Positions 9,241 to 17,352 of a stretch of 64,000 nucleotides of DNA are shown here, one piece after another. Source of the stretch: J054 sp965221985 (GTDB lineage: Bacteria; Pseudomonadota; Gammaproteobacteria; Steroidobacterales; GCA-2729495); contig OZ244928.1 in assembly GCA_965221985.1 (NCBI GenBank), positions 1,674,001 to 1,738,000 on the forward strand, given 5' to 3'. How positions within the stretch are numbered: the first letter of the stretch is position 1; each line of letters opens with the position of its first letter. The translations under genes were made by a program, and so were the position numbers. The notes below the pieces were generated by a model. The model ran no database searches. It saw only the letters and a program-made list of their open reading frames with translations, and had not been told where the DNA came from.

Positions 9241-10154
9241 ACGGGTTGCCCAATCAGCTCCCAAGCAATGAGTTGCGCCGTGACGAGCCCATGTCGCGGC
9301 ATACCTCTTGGCGGGTCGGCGGTCCGGCCGACATATATTTTCGCCCGGAGTCCCGGGAGGCTCTGGTGGCGTTTCTAAGAGAGCTCGACGTGAACACTCC
9401 GCTTTACTGGGTGGGTTTAGGTAGCAATCTTTTGGTCCGGGACGGTGGTCTGCGTGGTGTTGTTTTGAATACCTCGCGTGCTTTGTCGACGGTTCGGCGT
9501 GTCGATGCTGCTGTGATCGAGGCGCAAGCCGGTGTGCCTTGCACCAGTTTTGCGCGACGCTGCGCTCGCTGGGGGGTCGGTCCCGCGGAATTTTTTGCCG
9601 GTATTCCCGGCACTATCGGTGGGGCTTTGAGAATGAATGCCGGTGCTTTTGGCGGTGAGACTTGGGACCGCGTCATCGAAGTGGAAACCATAGACCGCCA
9701 GGGCCAGCTACGCAGGCGAACGCCCGATGATTTTGAAATCGGATATCGCCAAGTACTTGGTCCTGAGAATGAATGGTTCTTGGCCGCAAGTTTTGAGTTT
9801 GGGGATCAGGCCGATGGTGCTTTGGATCGAGTCAAAACCATGCTCAGCGATCGTCAAGCGAGCCAGCCTTTGGGCCTGCCCAGTTGCGGTTCGGTATTCC
9901 GGAATCCGCCCGGCGATCACGCGGCGCGCTTGATCGAATCCACGGGCCTAAAAGGGCATCGGATCGGTGGCGCCCAAGTTTCCGAGAAACACGCCAACTT
10001 CATTATTAATACCGGCAGCGCCACAGCCGCGGACATCGAGGCGCTAATCGAGCAAATTCGCCGGCGTGTAAGAGGGAAGCACGGGATTGAGTTGCAACTA
10101 GAGGTGCATGTGGCTGGGGAGCCGCAAGCAAACGGGATTAGCCATGTCCACTAG
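9237..10154 (+). CDS. murB: UDP-N-acetylenolpyruvoylglucosamine reductase MurB
   Basis: FAD- and NADPH-dependent reductase producing UDP-MurNAc. It has 305 residues, shorter than the E. coli type I enzyme, consistent with a type II MurB. Visible motifs are the FAD-binding GLGSNLLVRDGG (about 60-71), GIPGTIGGALRMNAGAFG (about 123-140) and SCGSVFRNP with the catalytic serine. It overlaps murC by ATGA and its 3' end overlaps ddl by 11 bases. Confidence 0.95.
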   Translation: MNGLPNQLPSNELRRDEPMSRHTSWRVGGPADIYFRPESREALVAFLRELDVNTPLYWVGLGSNLLVRDGGLRGVVLNTSRALSTVRRVDAAVIEAQAGVPCTSFARRCARWGVGPAEFFAGIPGTIGGALRMNAGAFGGETWDRVIEVETIDRQGQLRRRTPDDFEIGYRQVLGPENEWFLAASFEFGDQADGALDRVKTMLSDRQASQPLGLPSCGSVFRNPPGDHAARLIESTGLKGHRIGGAQVSEKHANFIINTGSATAADIEALIEQIRRRVRGKHGIELQLEVHVAGEPQANGISHVH

Positions 10155-11094
10155 CCAACGTATCCCGGTAGTTGACCCGGCCAGTTTCGGTCGCGTTGCC
10201 CTATTGCAGGGAGGGACCTCGGCCGAGCGCGATATTTCTTTGATGACAGGGGCTGCCGTCTATGAAGCTCTGTGTCGACGGGATGTCGAAGTGCAGCAGG
10301 TGGATCCGGCGGATGGTTTGCTGGAGCAACTTGGGCAGGGCAATTTCCAGCGGGTCTGGAATGCGCTGCATGGCCGCGGCGGGGAAGACGGGTGTTTGCA
10401 AGGCCTATTGGCACACATGAATTTGCCCTGCACAGGTAGCGGAATACTCGGCAGCGCCATCAGCATGGATAAGTTGCGCAGCAAGCAGTTAATGCTGGGT
10501 GTGGGATTGGCAACACCCGACTTTGTTGTGCTCGAGGATTCCAGCGACTTTCCATCGGCGTTAGAACAATTAGGCCTGCCACTCATTGTTAAGCCCGCGG
10601 CCGAGGGCTCCAGTCTCGGATTAAGCAAGGTCAATCGCAGCGACGAAATGCCGGCCGCGTTCGATGTGGCAAAGCAATACGACTGTGCGGTTTTTGCCGA
10701 GCGCTGGCTCACCGGTGGGGAATATTCGGCCGCGGTCTTGCAGGGTGACGTGCTTCCGCTAATCTGTATTGACGCCGCTGATGGCTTCTACGACTACGAA
10801 GCGAAATATTTTACCGACCAAACCCGCTACGTTTGTCCCTGTGGCTTGAGTCCCGAGCAGGAAAAAAGTTACTCCGGTTTATGTCAGCGCGCCTTCGATG
10901 CTGTCGGCGCTAGCGGTTGGGGCCGCGTGGATTTCATGTTGGACGCCGAGGGTCGCGCCCAGATACTCGAGGTCAATACGGTACCTGGTATGACGAATCA
11001 CAGTCTGGTGCCCATGGCGGCGAGTGCTGCTGGTATCGAGTTTGACGAATTAGTTTGGCGGATTCTTGAAACAAGTTTTGAGGTTCAGCACTGA
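10144..11094 (+). CDS. ddl: D-alanine--D-alanine ligase Ddl
   Basis: ATP-grasp ligase making D-Ala-D-Ala for MurF. I chose the ATG at 10144 (MSTSQRIPVVD), giving 316 residues. An upstream in-frame ATG at 10108 lies deep in murB. The protein shows LQGGTSAERDISLMTG at the N-terminus, KPAAEGSSLG in the ATP-grasp region and the metal-binding LEVNTVPGMT near the C-terminus. The position between murB and ftsQ is that of DdlB in enterobacteria. Confidence 0.96.
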   Translation: MSTSQRIPVVDPASFGRVALLQGGTSAERDISLMTGAAVYEALCRRDVEVQQVDPADGLLEQLGQGNFQRVWNALHGRGGEDGCLQGLLAHMNLPCTGSGILGSAISMDKLRSKQLMLGVGLATPDFVVLEDSSDFPSALEQLGLPLIVKPAAEGSSLGLSKVNRSDEMPAAFDVAKQYDCAVFAERWLTGGEYSAAVLQGDVLPLICIDAADGFYDYEAKYFTDQTRYVCPCGLSPEQEKSYSGLCQRAFDAVGASGWGRVDFMLDAEGRAQILEVNTVPGMTNHSLVPMAASAAGIEFDELVWRILETSFEVQH

Positions 11095-11891
11095 TGGCGA
11101 CACGAAGAAATCGGAAACGTGCCGCGCAGAAAAAATCGCGGTGGCGTTTTCCGTCATTGCAAGTAAACTGGCACCGACTGCTCACCGCAGCTGTCGGGTT
11201 GCTGATGGTGTTGACAGTCTACATTTCCACTATTTGGCTCATGAATCGTCCAATTCAGGCCGTTGTCATCAACGGTTCATTTGAACGGGTGTCTGCTGTG
11301 CAGCTTGAAGAAGCGTTGGCCGATCAGGTCCAAACTGGTTTTCTTAGCGCTGACTTGGCGGAGATTCGTGCGCGGGCGGCGGCGATTCCCTGGGTGGCTC
11401 GAGCGACGGTGCAGCGCCGCTGGCCGGGCGAAATCGTATTAACCGTTTTTGAAGAAAAGCCCGCGGCTTGTTGGGGCGAGTCGGGCTTGTTGAATACCCA
11501 GGGCGAACTATTCGTCAGCGATGCCCTGCATCGACCTGCCGAACTACCGCGTTTAAGCGGTCCCGAAGGCACGCAAGGCCGGGTCGCCGAGTTGTACTTC
11601 CAGATTCAGGAGCGTCTTGAGCAGCGGGGTCTCAGCGCGGTAAAGCTTGATTTGGATGCCCGTGGTGGCTGGAGCTTCCAACTCAATAACGGCGTGCTAG
11701 TGCGCTTGGGCGACGACGCCTTGGACCTGCGGCTTGAGCGTTTCTTTTCGGCCTTGGACGGGGTCATTGCGACGCGGGCAGAACAGGTGAACTACGTGGA
11801 TATGCGCTATACAAATGGCTTTTCCATCGGCTGGAAAGACAACAATGCGGCGACGGCGGCCGTTGGGGGTGGGGCGAACAACGATGTCTAA
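11094..11891 (+). CDS. ftsQ: Cell division protein FtsQ
   Basis: Bitopic membrane protein of the FtsQLB complex that couples the Z ring to septal synthesis. It has 265 residues: a basic cytoplasmic N-terminus, one membrane segment at about residues 26-47, a POTRA domain beginning about PIQAVVINGSF, and the FtsQ beta domain. The start overlaps the ddl stop by one base. The sequence is poorly conserved as usual, so length, topology and position between ddl and ftsA carry the call. Confidence 0.94.
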   Translation: MATRRNRKRAAQKKSRWRFPSLQVNWHRLLTAAVGLLMVLTVYISTIWLMNRPIQAVVINGSFERVSAVQLEEALADQVQTGFLSADLAEIRARAAAIPWVARATVQRRWPGEIVLTVFEEKPAACWGESGLLNTQGELFVSDALHRPAELPRLSGPEGTQGRVAELYFQIQERLEQRGLSAVKLDLDARGGWSFQLNNGVLVRLGDDALDLRLERFFSALDGVIATRAEQVNYVDMRYTNGFSIGWKDNNAATAAVGGGANNDV

Positions 11892-13119
11892 GCGCGCGGA
11901 CAAGAACATCATTGTTGGTCTTGATATCGGCACGTCGAAGGTCGTGGCCATTGTGGGTGAGATACAAGAGGACGGTGAACTCGAGGTCATCGGCTTCGGC
12001 ATGCATCCATCGCGTGGCTTGAAAAAGGGCGTCGTGGTCAATATTGAGTCCACGGTTAGCTCGATCCAGCGTGCGGTGGAGGGTGCTGAGTTAATGGCGG
12101 CCTGCGAAATCAATTCGGTCTACGCAGGCATCGCCGGTAGTCACGTTCGTAGTCTGAATTCCCACGGCATCGTTGCCATTCGTGATCGAGAAGTGGTCCG
12201 CGGGGATGTCGATCGCGTCATCGACGCCGCGCGCGCGGTGGCTATTCCGGCAGACCAACGGATCTTGCATGTCTTGCCCCAGGATTTCGTGATTGATGGG
12301 CAGGAGGGTATTCGCGAGCCCATCGGTATGTCGGGCGTGCGCCTGGAAGCCCGCGTGCACATGGTCACGGGTGCCGCCAGCGCGGCGCAAAACATCGTCA
12401 AGTGTGTACAACGCTGCGGCCTCGAGGTCGAGGATATTGTTCTCGAACAACTGGCATCCAGCTATTCGGTACTGACCGAAGACGAGATGGAGTTGGGTGT
12501 TTGTCTTGTCGACATCGGCGGTGGCACCACGGATATCGCAGTGTTCAACGGAGGTGCCATTAAGCACACGGCGGTGATACCCATCGCGGGCGACCAAGTC
12601 ACCAACGATATTGCGATCTCCATGCGTACACCCACGCAGTACGCCGAGGAGATCAAGATCAAGTACGCCTGTGCCTTATCTCAGTTAGCCAATATGGACG
12701 AGACCATAGAGGTACCCAGCGTGGGTGACCGTCCACCGCGGCGTTTGGCGAGGCATACCTTGGCCGAGGTGATCGAGCCGCGCTATGAAGAGTTGTTCGG
12801 CCTCATCCGCGATGAATTAAGGCGTAGTGGATTCGAGGACATGGTCGCTGCCGGCGTCGTGATGACCGGCGGCAGCGCCAAAATGGAGGGCGCGGTGGAA
12901 TTGGCCGAAGAGGTGTTCCATATGCCCGTGCGTTTGGGTACGCCCCAGCATGTGCGGGGCTTGTTGGATGTGGTCCGTAACCCGATTCACGCCACGGGTG
13001 TGGGCTTATTGTTGTATGCGAAAAATGCCGCGGAAAAAGTGGTTGAAGAGCAGGCCCTTGCCGGCAGTTTTCGCGACATTTGGGAACGGATGAAGGGCTG
13101 GTTTCACGGAAATTTTTAG
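11884..13119 (+). CDS. ftsA: Cell division actin-like protein FtsA
   Basis: Actin-family ATPase that tethers FtsZ to the membrane. The ATG at 11884 (MSKRADKNIIVGLD) fits the family start; the longer in-frame ORF from 11815 would overlap ftsQ extensively. It has 411 residues, the phosphate-1 loop GLDIGTSKV, the phosphate-2 region VDIGGGTTD at about 204-212, and a C-terminal amphipathic helix (FRDIWERMKGWFHGNF) that would bind membrane. The overlap with ftsQ is eight bases. Confidence 0.97.
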   Translation: MSKRADKNIIVGLDIGTSKVVAIVGEIQEDGELEVIGFGMHPSRGLKKGVVVNIESTVSSIQRAVEGAELMAACEINSVYAGIAGSHVRSLNSHGIVAIRDREVVRGDVDRVIDAARAVAIPADQRILHVLPQDFVIDGQEGIREPIGMSGVRLEARVHMVTGAASAAQNIVKCVQRCGLEVEDIVLEQLASSYSVLTEDEMELGVCLVDIGGGTTDIAVFNGGAIKHTAVIPIAGDQVTNDIAISMRTPTQYAEEIKIKYACALSQLANMDETIEVPSVGDRPPRRLARHTLAEVIEPRYEELFGLIRDELRRSGFEDMVAAGVVMTGGSAKMEGAVELAEEVFHMPVRLGTPQHVRGLLDVVRNPIHATGVGLLLYAKNAAEKVVEEQALAGSFRDIWERMKGWFHGNF

Positions 13120-13181
13120 GTATGCCTCTTAGTAGGTAGTTGTTGTTGAGAATATGTGCGAGGAAGCAAGGAGAAACTTCA

Positions 13182-14360
13182 ATGTTTGAGCTAATGGATG
13201 CTTATAGCCAGAACGCGGTTATAAAAGTATTGGGTGTGGGCGGCGGCGGCGGCAACGCTGTAAAGCATATGGTTGCGACGGGAATTGAAGGCGTGGATTT
13301 TATTTGCGCCAATACCGACGCACAGGCTTTGCAGAGTTCCACGGTAAGAACCGCGCTGCAAATCGGTTGCAACATTACCAAAGGATTAGGCGCGGGCGCT
13401 GATCCCGAGGTGGGTCGTCAAGCTGCCATGGAAGATCGCGATCGGATTCTTGAAGTCATCGAGGGCGCGGACATGTTGTTCATCACTGCCGGTCTCGGTG
13501 GTGGTACCGGTACCGGTGCTGCGCCGGTCGTGGCTCAAGTAGCCCGCGAGCTGGGTATCTTGACCGTCGCGGTGGTCACCAAGCCCTTCGGCATGGAAGG
13601 CAAGAAGCGCATGAATATTGCTGACCAAGGCATTGCCGATTTGGGCAAGTATGTGGATTCGCTCATCACGATTCCCAACGAAAAGTTGCTGTCGGTGCTA
13701 GGCCCACAAACGACACTCTTGGACGCTTTTAAGTCTGCTAATGAAGTGTTGCAAGGGGCGGTGCAGGGAATTGCGGAACTCATTACGCGGCCCGGCCTCA
13801 TCAACGTGGATTTCGCCGACGTGCGTACGGTGATGGCGGAGATGGGCATGGCCATGATGGGATCCGGTACGGCCGCCGGTGAAGATCGCGCGCGCGAAGC
13901 CGCGGAAGCCGCGATTTCCAGTCCCTTGCTTGAGGACATCGACTTGGCTGGTGCCAATGGTATCTTGGTCAATGTCACCGCCGGTATGGATATGGCCATC
14001 GGTGAGTTCCAGCAGGTGGGTGAAACGGTCAAACAGTGCGCATCCGACGATGCCACGGTGGTCGTTGGCACGGTTATTGATCCTGAGATGAGCAACAATA
14101 TTCGGGTCACGGTGGTGGCTACGGGCTTAGGGCAGCCACTGCGCCAAACCAAGCCCGATATGCAGGTGGTCAAGCGTCCGGCGCCGGCGGTGGCAACCGA
14201 GGCGGCCGACCCGCAAGCGCAGCAGCAGCCTAACTATGGCCAGTACGAGCAGCCGACGACGATTCGTCAGCAGGCGGTGGGTGATGGCTTGGCGCCGCCC
14301 GCGGAAACGTCCTTCGATCTCTTGGATATTCCGGCCTTTTTGCGCCGCCAGGCGGATTGA
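13182..14360 (+). CDS. ftsZ: Cell division tubulin-like GTPase FtsZ
   Basis: Forms the cytokinetic ring. The ATG at 13182 is preceded by a strong AAGGAG at about 13168-13173 and starts MFELMDAYSQ; the longer frame from 13140 has no such site. The protein has 392 residues, the tubulin signature GGGTGTG at about 106-112, and the synergy residues NVDFADVRTVM. The conserved C-terminal peptide LDIPAFLRRQAD binds FtsA and ZipA-type partners and follows a Gln/Pro-rich linker. Confidence 0.98.
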   Translation: MFELMDAYSQNAVIKVLGVGGGGGNAVKHMVATGIEGVDFICANTDAQALQSSTVRTALQIGCNITKGLGAGADPEVGRQAAMEDRDRILEVIEGADMLFITAGLGGGTGTGAAPVVAQVARELGILTVAVVTKPFGMEGKKRMNIADQGIADLGKYVDSLITIPNEKLLSVLGPQTTLLDAFKSANEVLQGAVQGIAELITRPGLINVDFADVRTVMAEMGMAMMGSGTAAGEDRAREAAEAAISSPLLEDIDLAGANGILVNVTAGMDMAIGEFQQVGETVKQCASDDATVVVGTVIDPEMSNNIRVTVVATGLGQPLRQTKPDMQVVKRPAPAVATEAADPQAQQQPNYGQYEQPTTIRQQAVGDGLAPPAETSFDLLDIPAFLRRQAD

Positions 14361-14609
14361 GCTTGATTAAGTCAAATAGCCTGGCCGCTTGAGGGCTCAA
14401 GGAGGGTGTGTTAGCGTTCGACCCGTTCTACGTCACCACTGTGCGTTAGTGCTATGAGACTCCAAGAGTTTCAAGGGCTTGTGACAACTACGGGAGAGGG
14501 TTTGTAGGTAATCCCAGCGCTTTCCAGCGCGTGTTCGAAATTCCTCGGCTGTGGGACTTAAGTCCTTGCCTAGGGAAATGGAACGGGCATGCCCATGGCC
14601 CACGTGCCT

Positions 14610-15521
14610 ATGCTTAAACAGCGAACTCTAAAGAACGTCATTCGTGCCACGGGCGTTGGCCTGCATTCGGGCCGCAAGGTTTACATGACCCTGCGTCCGG
14701 CCGCGGAAAATGTGGGCATTGTCTTTCGGCGAGTCGATCTCGAGCCGCCGGCGGATGTGCGTGCCGATGCCTTTTTGGTTGGTGAAACCATGCTGGGTAC
14801 GACCCTTATTGATGGTGAGGTAAAAGTGGCCACCGTGGAACACCTCATGGCGGCTTTGGCCGGTTTAGGCATTGATAATGCCTATGTTGATTTAACCGCG
14901 CCGGAAGTACCCATCATGGACGGCAGCGCGGCGCCCTTTGTATTCCTGTTGCAGTCAGCGGGTATTGAAGAGCAGAACGCATTGAAGCGTTTTATTCGCG
15001 TGAAGAAAGCCGTGCGCGTTGATGAGGGCGACAAATGGGCGGAGTGTCGTCCTTTCCCCGGGTTCAAAGTGAATTTTCAAATTGATTTTGAGCACCCAAC
15101 CTTCAAAAAGCATTTGCAATCGTCCAGCGTAGATTTCTCCACCAATTCGTTTTTGAAAGAAGTCAGTCGGGCGCGAACCTTTGGCTTCCTGCGCGACATC
15201 GAAGCCTTGCGCGCGCGCAATTTAACCTTAGGCGGCAATATGGACAATGCCATTGTCCTGAATGATTATCGTGTACTTAACGAAGATGGTCTGCGCTATG
15301 AGGATGAGTTTGTTAAACACAAGATGCTTGATGCGATCGGTGATTTGTATTTGCTCGGTCATAGCTTGTTGGGCGAGTTCACTGGTTACAAGTCGGGTCA
15401 CTCGCTGAATAACAAATTGGTGCGGGCAATTTTGAGCGACGAATCTGCTTGGGAAATTGTTAATTTCGAAGATGCCGAGAAGGCACCGGTTTCTTATACT
15501 TCCCCCATTTTGGCGCGCTAG
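14610..15521 (+). CDS. lpxC: UDP-3-O-acyl-N-acetylglucosamine deacetylase LpxC
   Basis: Zinc-dependent deacetylase, committed step of lipid A synthesis; confirms a Gram-negative outer membrane. I chose the ATG at 14610 because MLKQRTLKNVIRATG aligns with the usual LpxC N-terminus. An ATG at 14589 adds seven residues and has a slightly better purine stretch upstream, so it remains possible. Zinc and catalytic motifs are visible: TVEHLMAALAG, KHKMLDAIGDLYLLGH and the late GHSLNN. The gene closes the dcw cluster, 228 bases after ftsZ. Confidence 0.96.
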   Translation: MLKQRTLKNVIRATGVGLHSGRKVYMTLRPAAENVGIVFRRVDLEPPADVRADAFLVGETMLGTTLIDGEVKVATVEHLMAALAGLGIDNAYVDLTAPEVPIMDGSAAPFVFLLQSAGIEEQNALKRFIRVKKAVRVDEGDKWAECRPFPGFKVNFQIDFEHPTFKKHLQSSSVDFSTNSFLKEVSRARTFGFLRDIEALRARNLTLGGNMDNAIVLNDYRVLNEDGLRYEDEFVKHKMLDAIGDLYLLGHSLLGEFTGYKSGHSLNNKLVRAILSDESAWEIVNFEDAEKAPVSYTSPILAR

Positions 15522-15649
15522 GCGAAGCGGTTAGTTTGCTTGCGGTGAGTGCATCGCGTGCGTAAGGATTTCGCCCACCGTCTTTGTACTAATTTCGCTA
15601 AACCCTACGTCGCGAACCGAGCGCGCTCGCAAATTTTGACGCTATGGCC

Positions 15650-15958
15650 TTACTGAGAATGGGCGACGTTGAATCGAATACGCGCGGTGGAAGGATATTT
15701 TTCCCGGCAGCGACTGAGCAATGTCGAGCCCTCGTAGCGAAGGCGGGCGGCCCATTCCGGGCTGTCGGTTAGTACCACCAGGCAGTTGTCGTCACGAAGA
15801 TTCGTGGCCAACACATGGTCCCCCAAGGCCGGGGACAAGCAGCTGCGCAAATACTCCGTGAGATCAAGGCGTTTGGCCGCGCGCTGGGCTAAATCTTGCA
15901 ATGGGGATTCTGCATCGCAAAATAACGCAGACAGAGACTTAGGCTCATTAGTTGACAT
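15650..15958 (-). CDS. DUF721 / DciA-like protein
   Basis: A 102-residue protein with the DUF721 pattern: an N-terminal helix (SLSALFCDAESPLQDLAQRA), then LVVLTDSPEWAARLRYEGSTLL, which is the conserved core of the family. DciA members load the replicative helicase DnaB in bacteria lacking DnaC. Sequences this short and divergent cannot be assigned to helicase loading with certainty. It is transcribed against lpxC and diverges from the M23 peptidase gene. This location beside lpxC and secA is common for DUF721 genes in gammaproteobacteria. Confidence 0.8.
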   Translation of the reverse strand: MSTNEPKSLSALFCDAESPLQDLAQRAAKRLDLTEYLRSCLSPALGDHVLATNLRDDNCLVVLTDSPEWAARLRYEGSTLLSRCREKYPSTARIRFNVAHSQ

Positions 15959-16247
15959 AATAGATTAAGAAAATTCTTCGATTGTGAAGGCAGTTCCTTG
16001 TTTCCCTAGGGGCCATTCGGCATAGTCTAAACCGTTTCCAGGCGAAGCTTGGATTCATTCTCGGCGGGATCTGCGAACTCGTACAGGCCAAGCATGCAGC
16101 CTTCGCATGGCTTTAAGTTTCCGCTGAAAAATAAAGCGAATCGGGGCCGGTGTTTACCGGTCTTTAGATGCGGGTGCCAGTGCAGAGTTAGGCCACGCCT
16201 GCTAACGATGCTGGTAAAAAAACGGCTCGGGGATGAGGCGGATTTAG

Positions 16248-17171
16248 ATGAACATTATCGTGTTTGGCAGCGGCAAGGTGCCGCGACATCTTAATCTCTC
16301 TGCTTCCTTTATCGTGGTTTTTCTCTTTGCTTGCGCTTTGATTGCTAGTGCCGGTGCAGTTTCCGGTTATTGGTTAGCCAACCGCAACCTCCCCGTGATG
16401 CCCGTTGCGGAAATTCAACACTTGCGTCAGAGCATTGTTTCGCAAAAGAGCGAAGTCAGCGAAATCCGCGGGCAAGCCAGTAAACAGCTAGACGCTTTGG
16501 CCATACGTGTGGCGGATCTAAATGCCAACGTAATTCGGCTGAACGCCTTGGGCCGTCGTTTGACCGGCATGGCGAATTTGGAGTCCGGCGAATTTGATTT
16601 CGATTCCGCGCCGGCCTTGGGCGGGCCCGAAGCACTGGCCGTGTCCGCGAGTTCTGGCCAGGTCGTAAATTTGGTCGCAGACATTGATTCCTTGGGTAGC
16701 CAGCTTTATGACCAGGAACAACAGCTGACCGTGCTGGAAGGTCTGTTGCTCAATCGTAAATTGCACCAGCGTGTCTATCCGCGAGGACGGCCTGTCAAGG
16801 CAGGTTGGATGTCCAGTGGTTTCGGTCGGCGCACCGATCCGTTTACCGGCAAGGCCGGTCAGCATCGAGGTGTAGATTTCGCCGGGAAGGCTGGCAGTGA
16901 GATCGTTGCCGTTGGTGCCGGAGTCGTGAGTTGGTCCGGTGATCGCCACGGTTACGGCAAGATGATCGAGGTCAATCACGGCAATGGCTATGTGACGCGC
17001 TATGCGCATAATCAAGAAAATTTTGTCGCCGTGGGCGACTATGTGCAGCAGGGGCAGACCATTGCCTTGATGGGTTCCACGGGCCGGGCCACGGGGCCAA
17101 ACCTGCATTTTGAAGTATGGCATTTGGGCAAGCCGGTGAATCCGGTGCGCCATATCCGCGAGACGAGTTAA
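16248..17171 (+). CDS. Membrane-anchored M23 family (LytM) metallopeptidase
   Basis: A 307-residue protein with one N-terminal membrane anchor (about residues 20-45), a coiled-coil-like periplasmic region (about 60-180) and a C-terminal M23 domain. The zinc site residues are visible: HRGVDFAG (H and D), RYAHN and GPNLHFEVW. It would cut peptidoglycan cross-links in the periplasm, or act as a regulator if inactive, but the catalytic ligands look intact. It sits alone between the DciA-like gene and secA. A GC-rich hairpin follows it. The precise substrate bond cannot be read from sequence. Confidence 0.92.
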   Translation: MNIIVFGSGKVPRHLNLSASFIVVFLFACALIASAGAVSGYWLANRNLPVMPVAEIQHLRQSIVSQKSEVSEIRGQASKQLDALAIRVADLNANVIRLNALGRRLTGMANLESGEFDFDSAPALGGPEALAVSASSGQVVNLVADIDSLGSQLYDQEQQLTVLEGLLLNRKLHQRVYPRGRPVKAGWMSSGFGRRTDPFTGKAGQHRGVDFAGKAGSEIVAVGAGVVSWSGDRHGYGKMIEVNHGNGYVTRYAHNQENFVAVGDYVQQGQTIALMGSTGRATGPNLHFEVWHLGKPVNPVRHIRETS

Positions 17172-17185
17172 GTCGGGGATCGACG

Positions 17186-17216
17186 GGGGCCGGCCATTCT
17201 GGCCTGGGCCGGCCCC
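17186..17216 (+). terminator. GC-rich hairpin between the M23 peptidase gene and secA
   Basis: Perfect 10-base inverted repeat GGGGCCGGCC / GGCCGGCCCC with an 11-base loop, 15 bases after the peptidase stop. No T-run follows, so it is either a weak terminator or an mRNA-stabilising stem. Confidence 0.45.
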
Positions 17217-17352
17217 GGTCACCTTGCCCTTGGCACAGTCTGTCGCTCGCCAGGCGAAATCCACTTCCGTTGATCGTACAATAGTCCGCTTTGTTCCCAG
17301 GGGCGCGGTCGCAGCCCAGCTGTGCGCTACATAGACTAGGAGATATCAGGTT

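Noticed and set aside
14361..14588. tRNA or small RNA gene between ftsZ and lpxC
   Set aside because: I could not fold a cloverleaf or see a promoter-terminator pair; it is left as an ordinary spacer.
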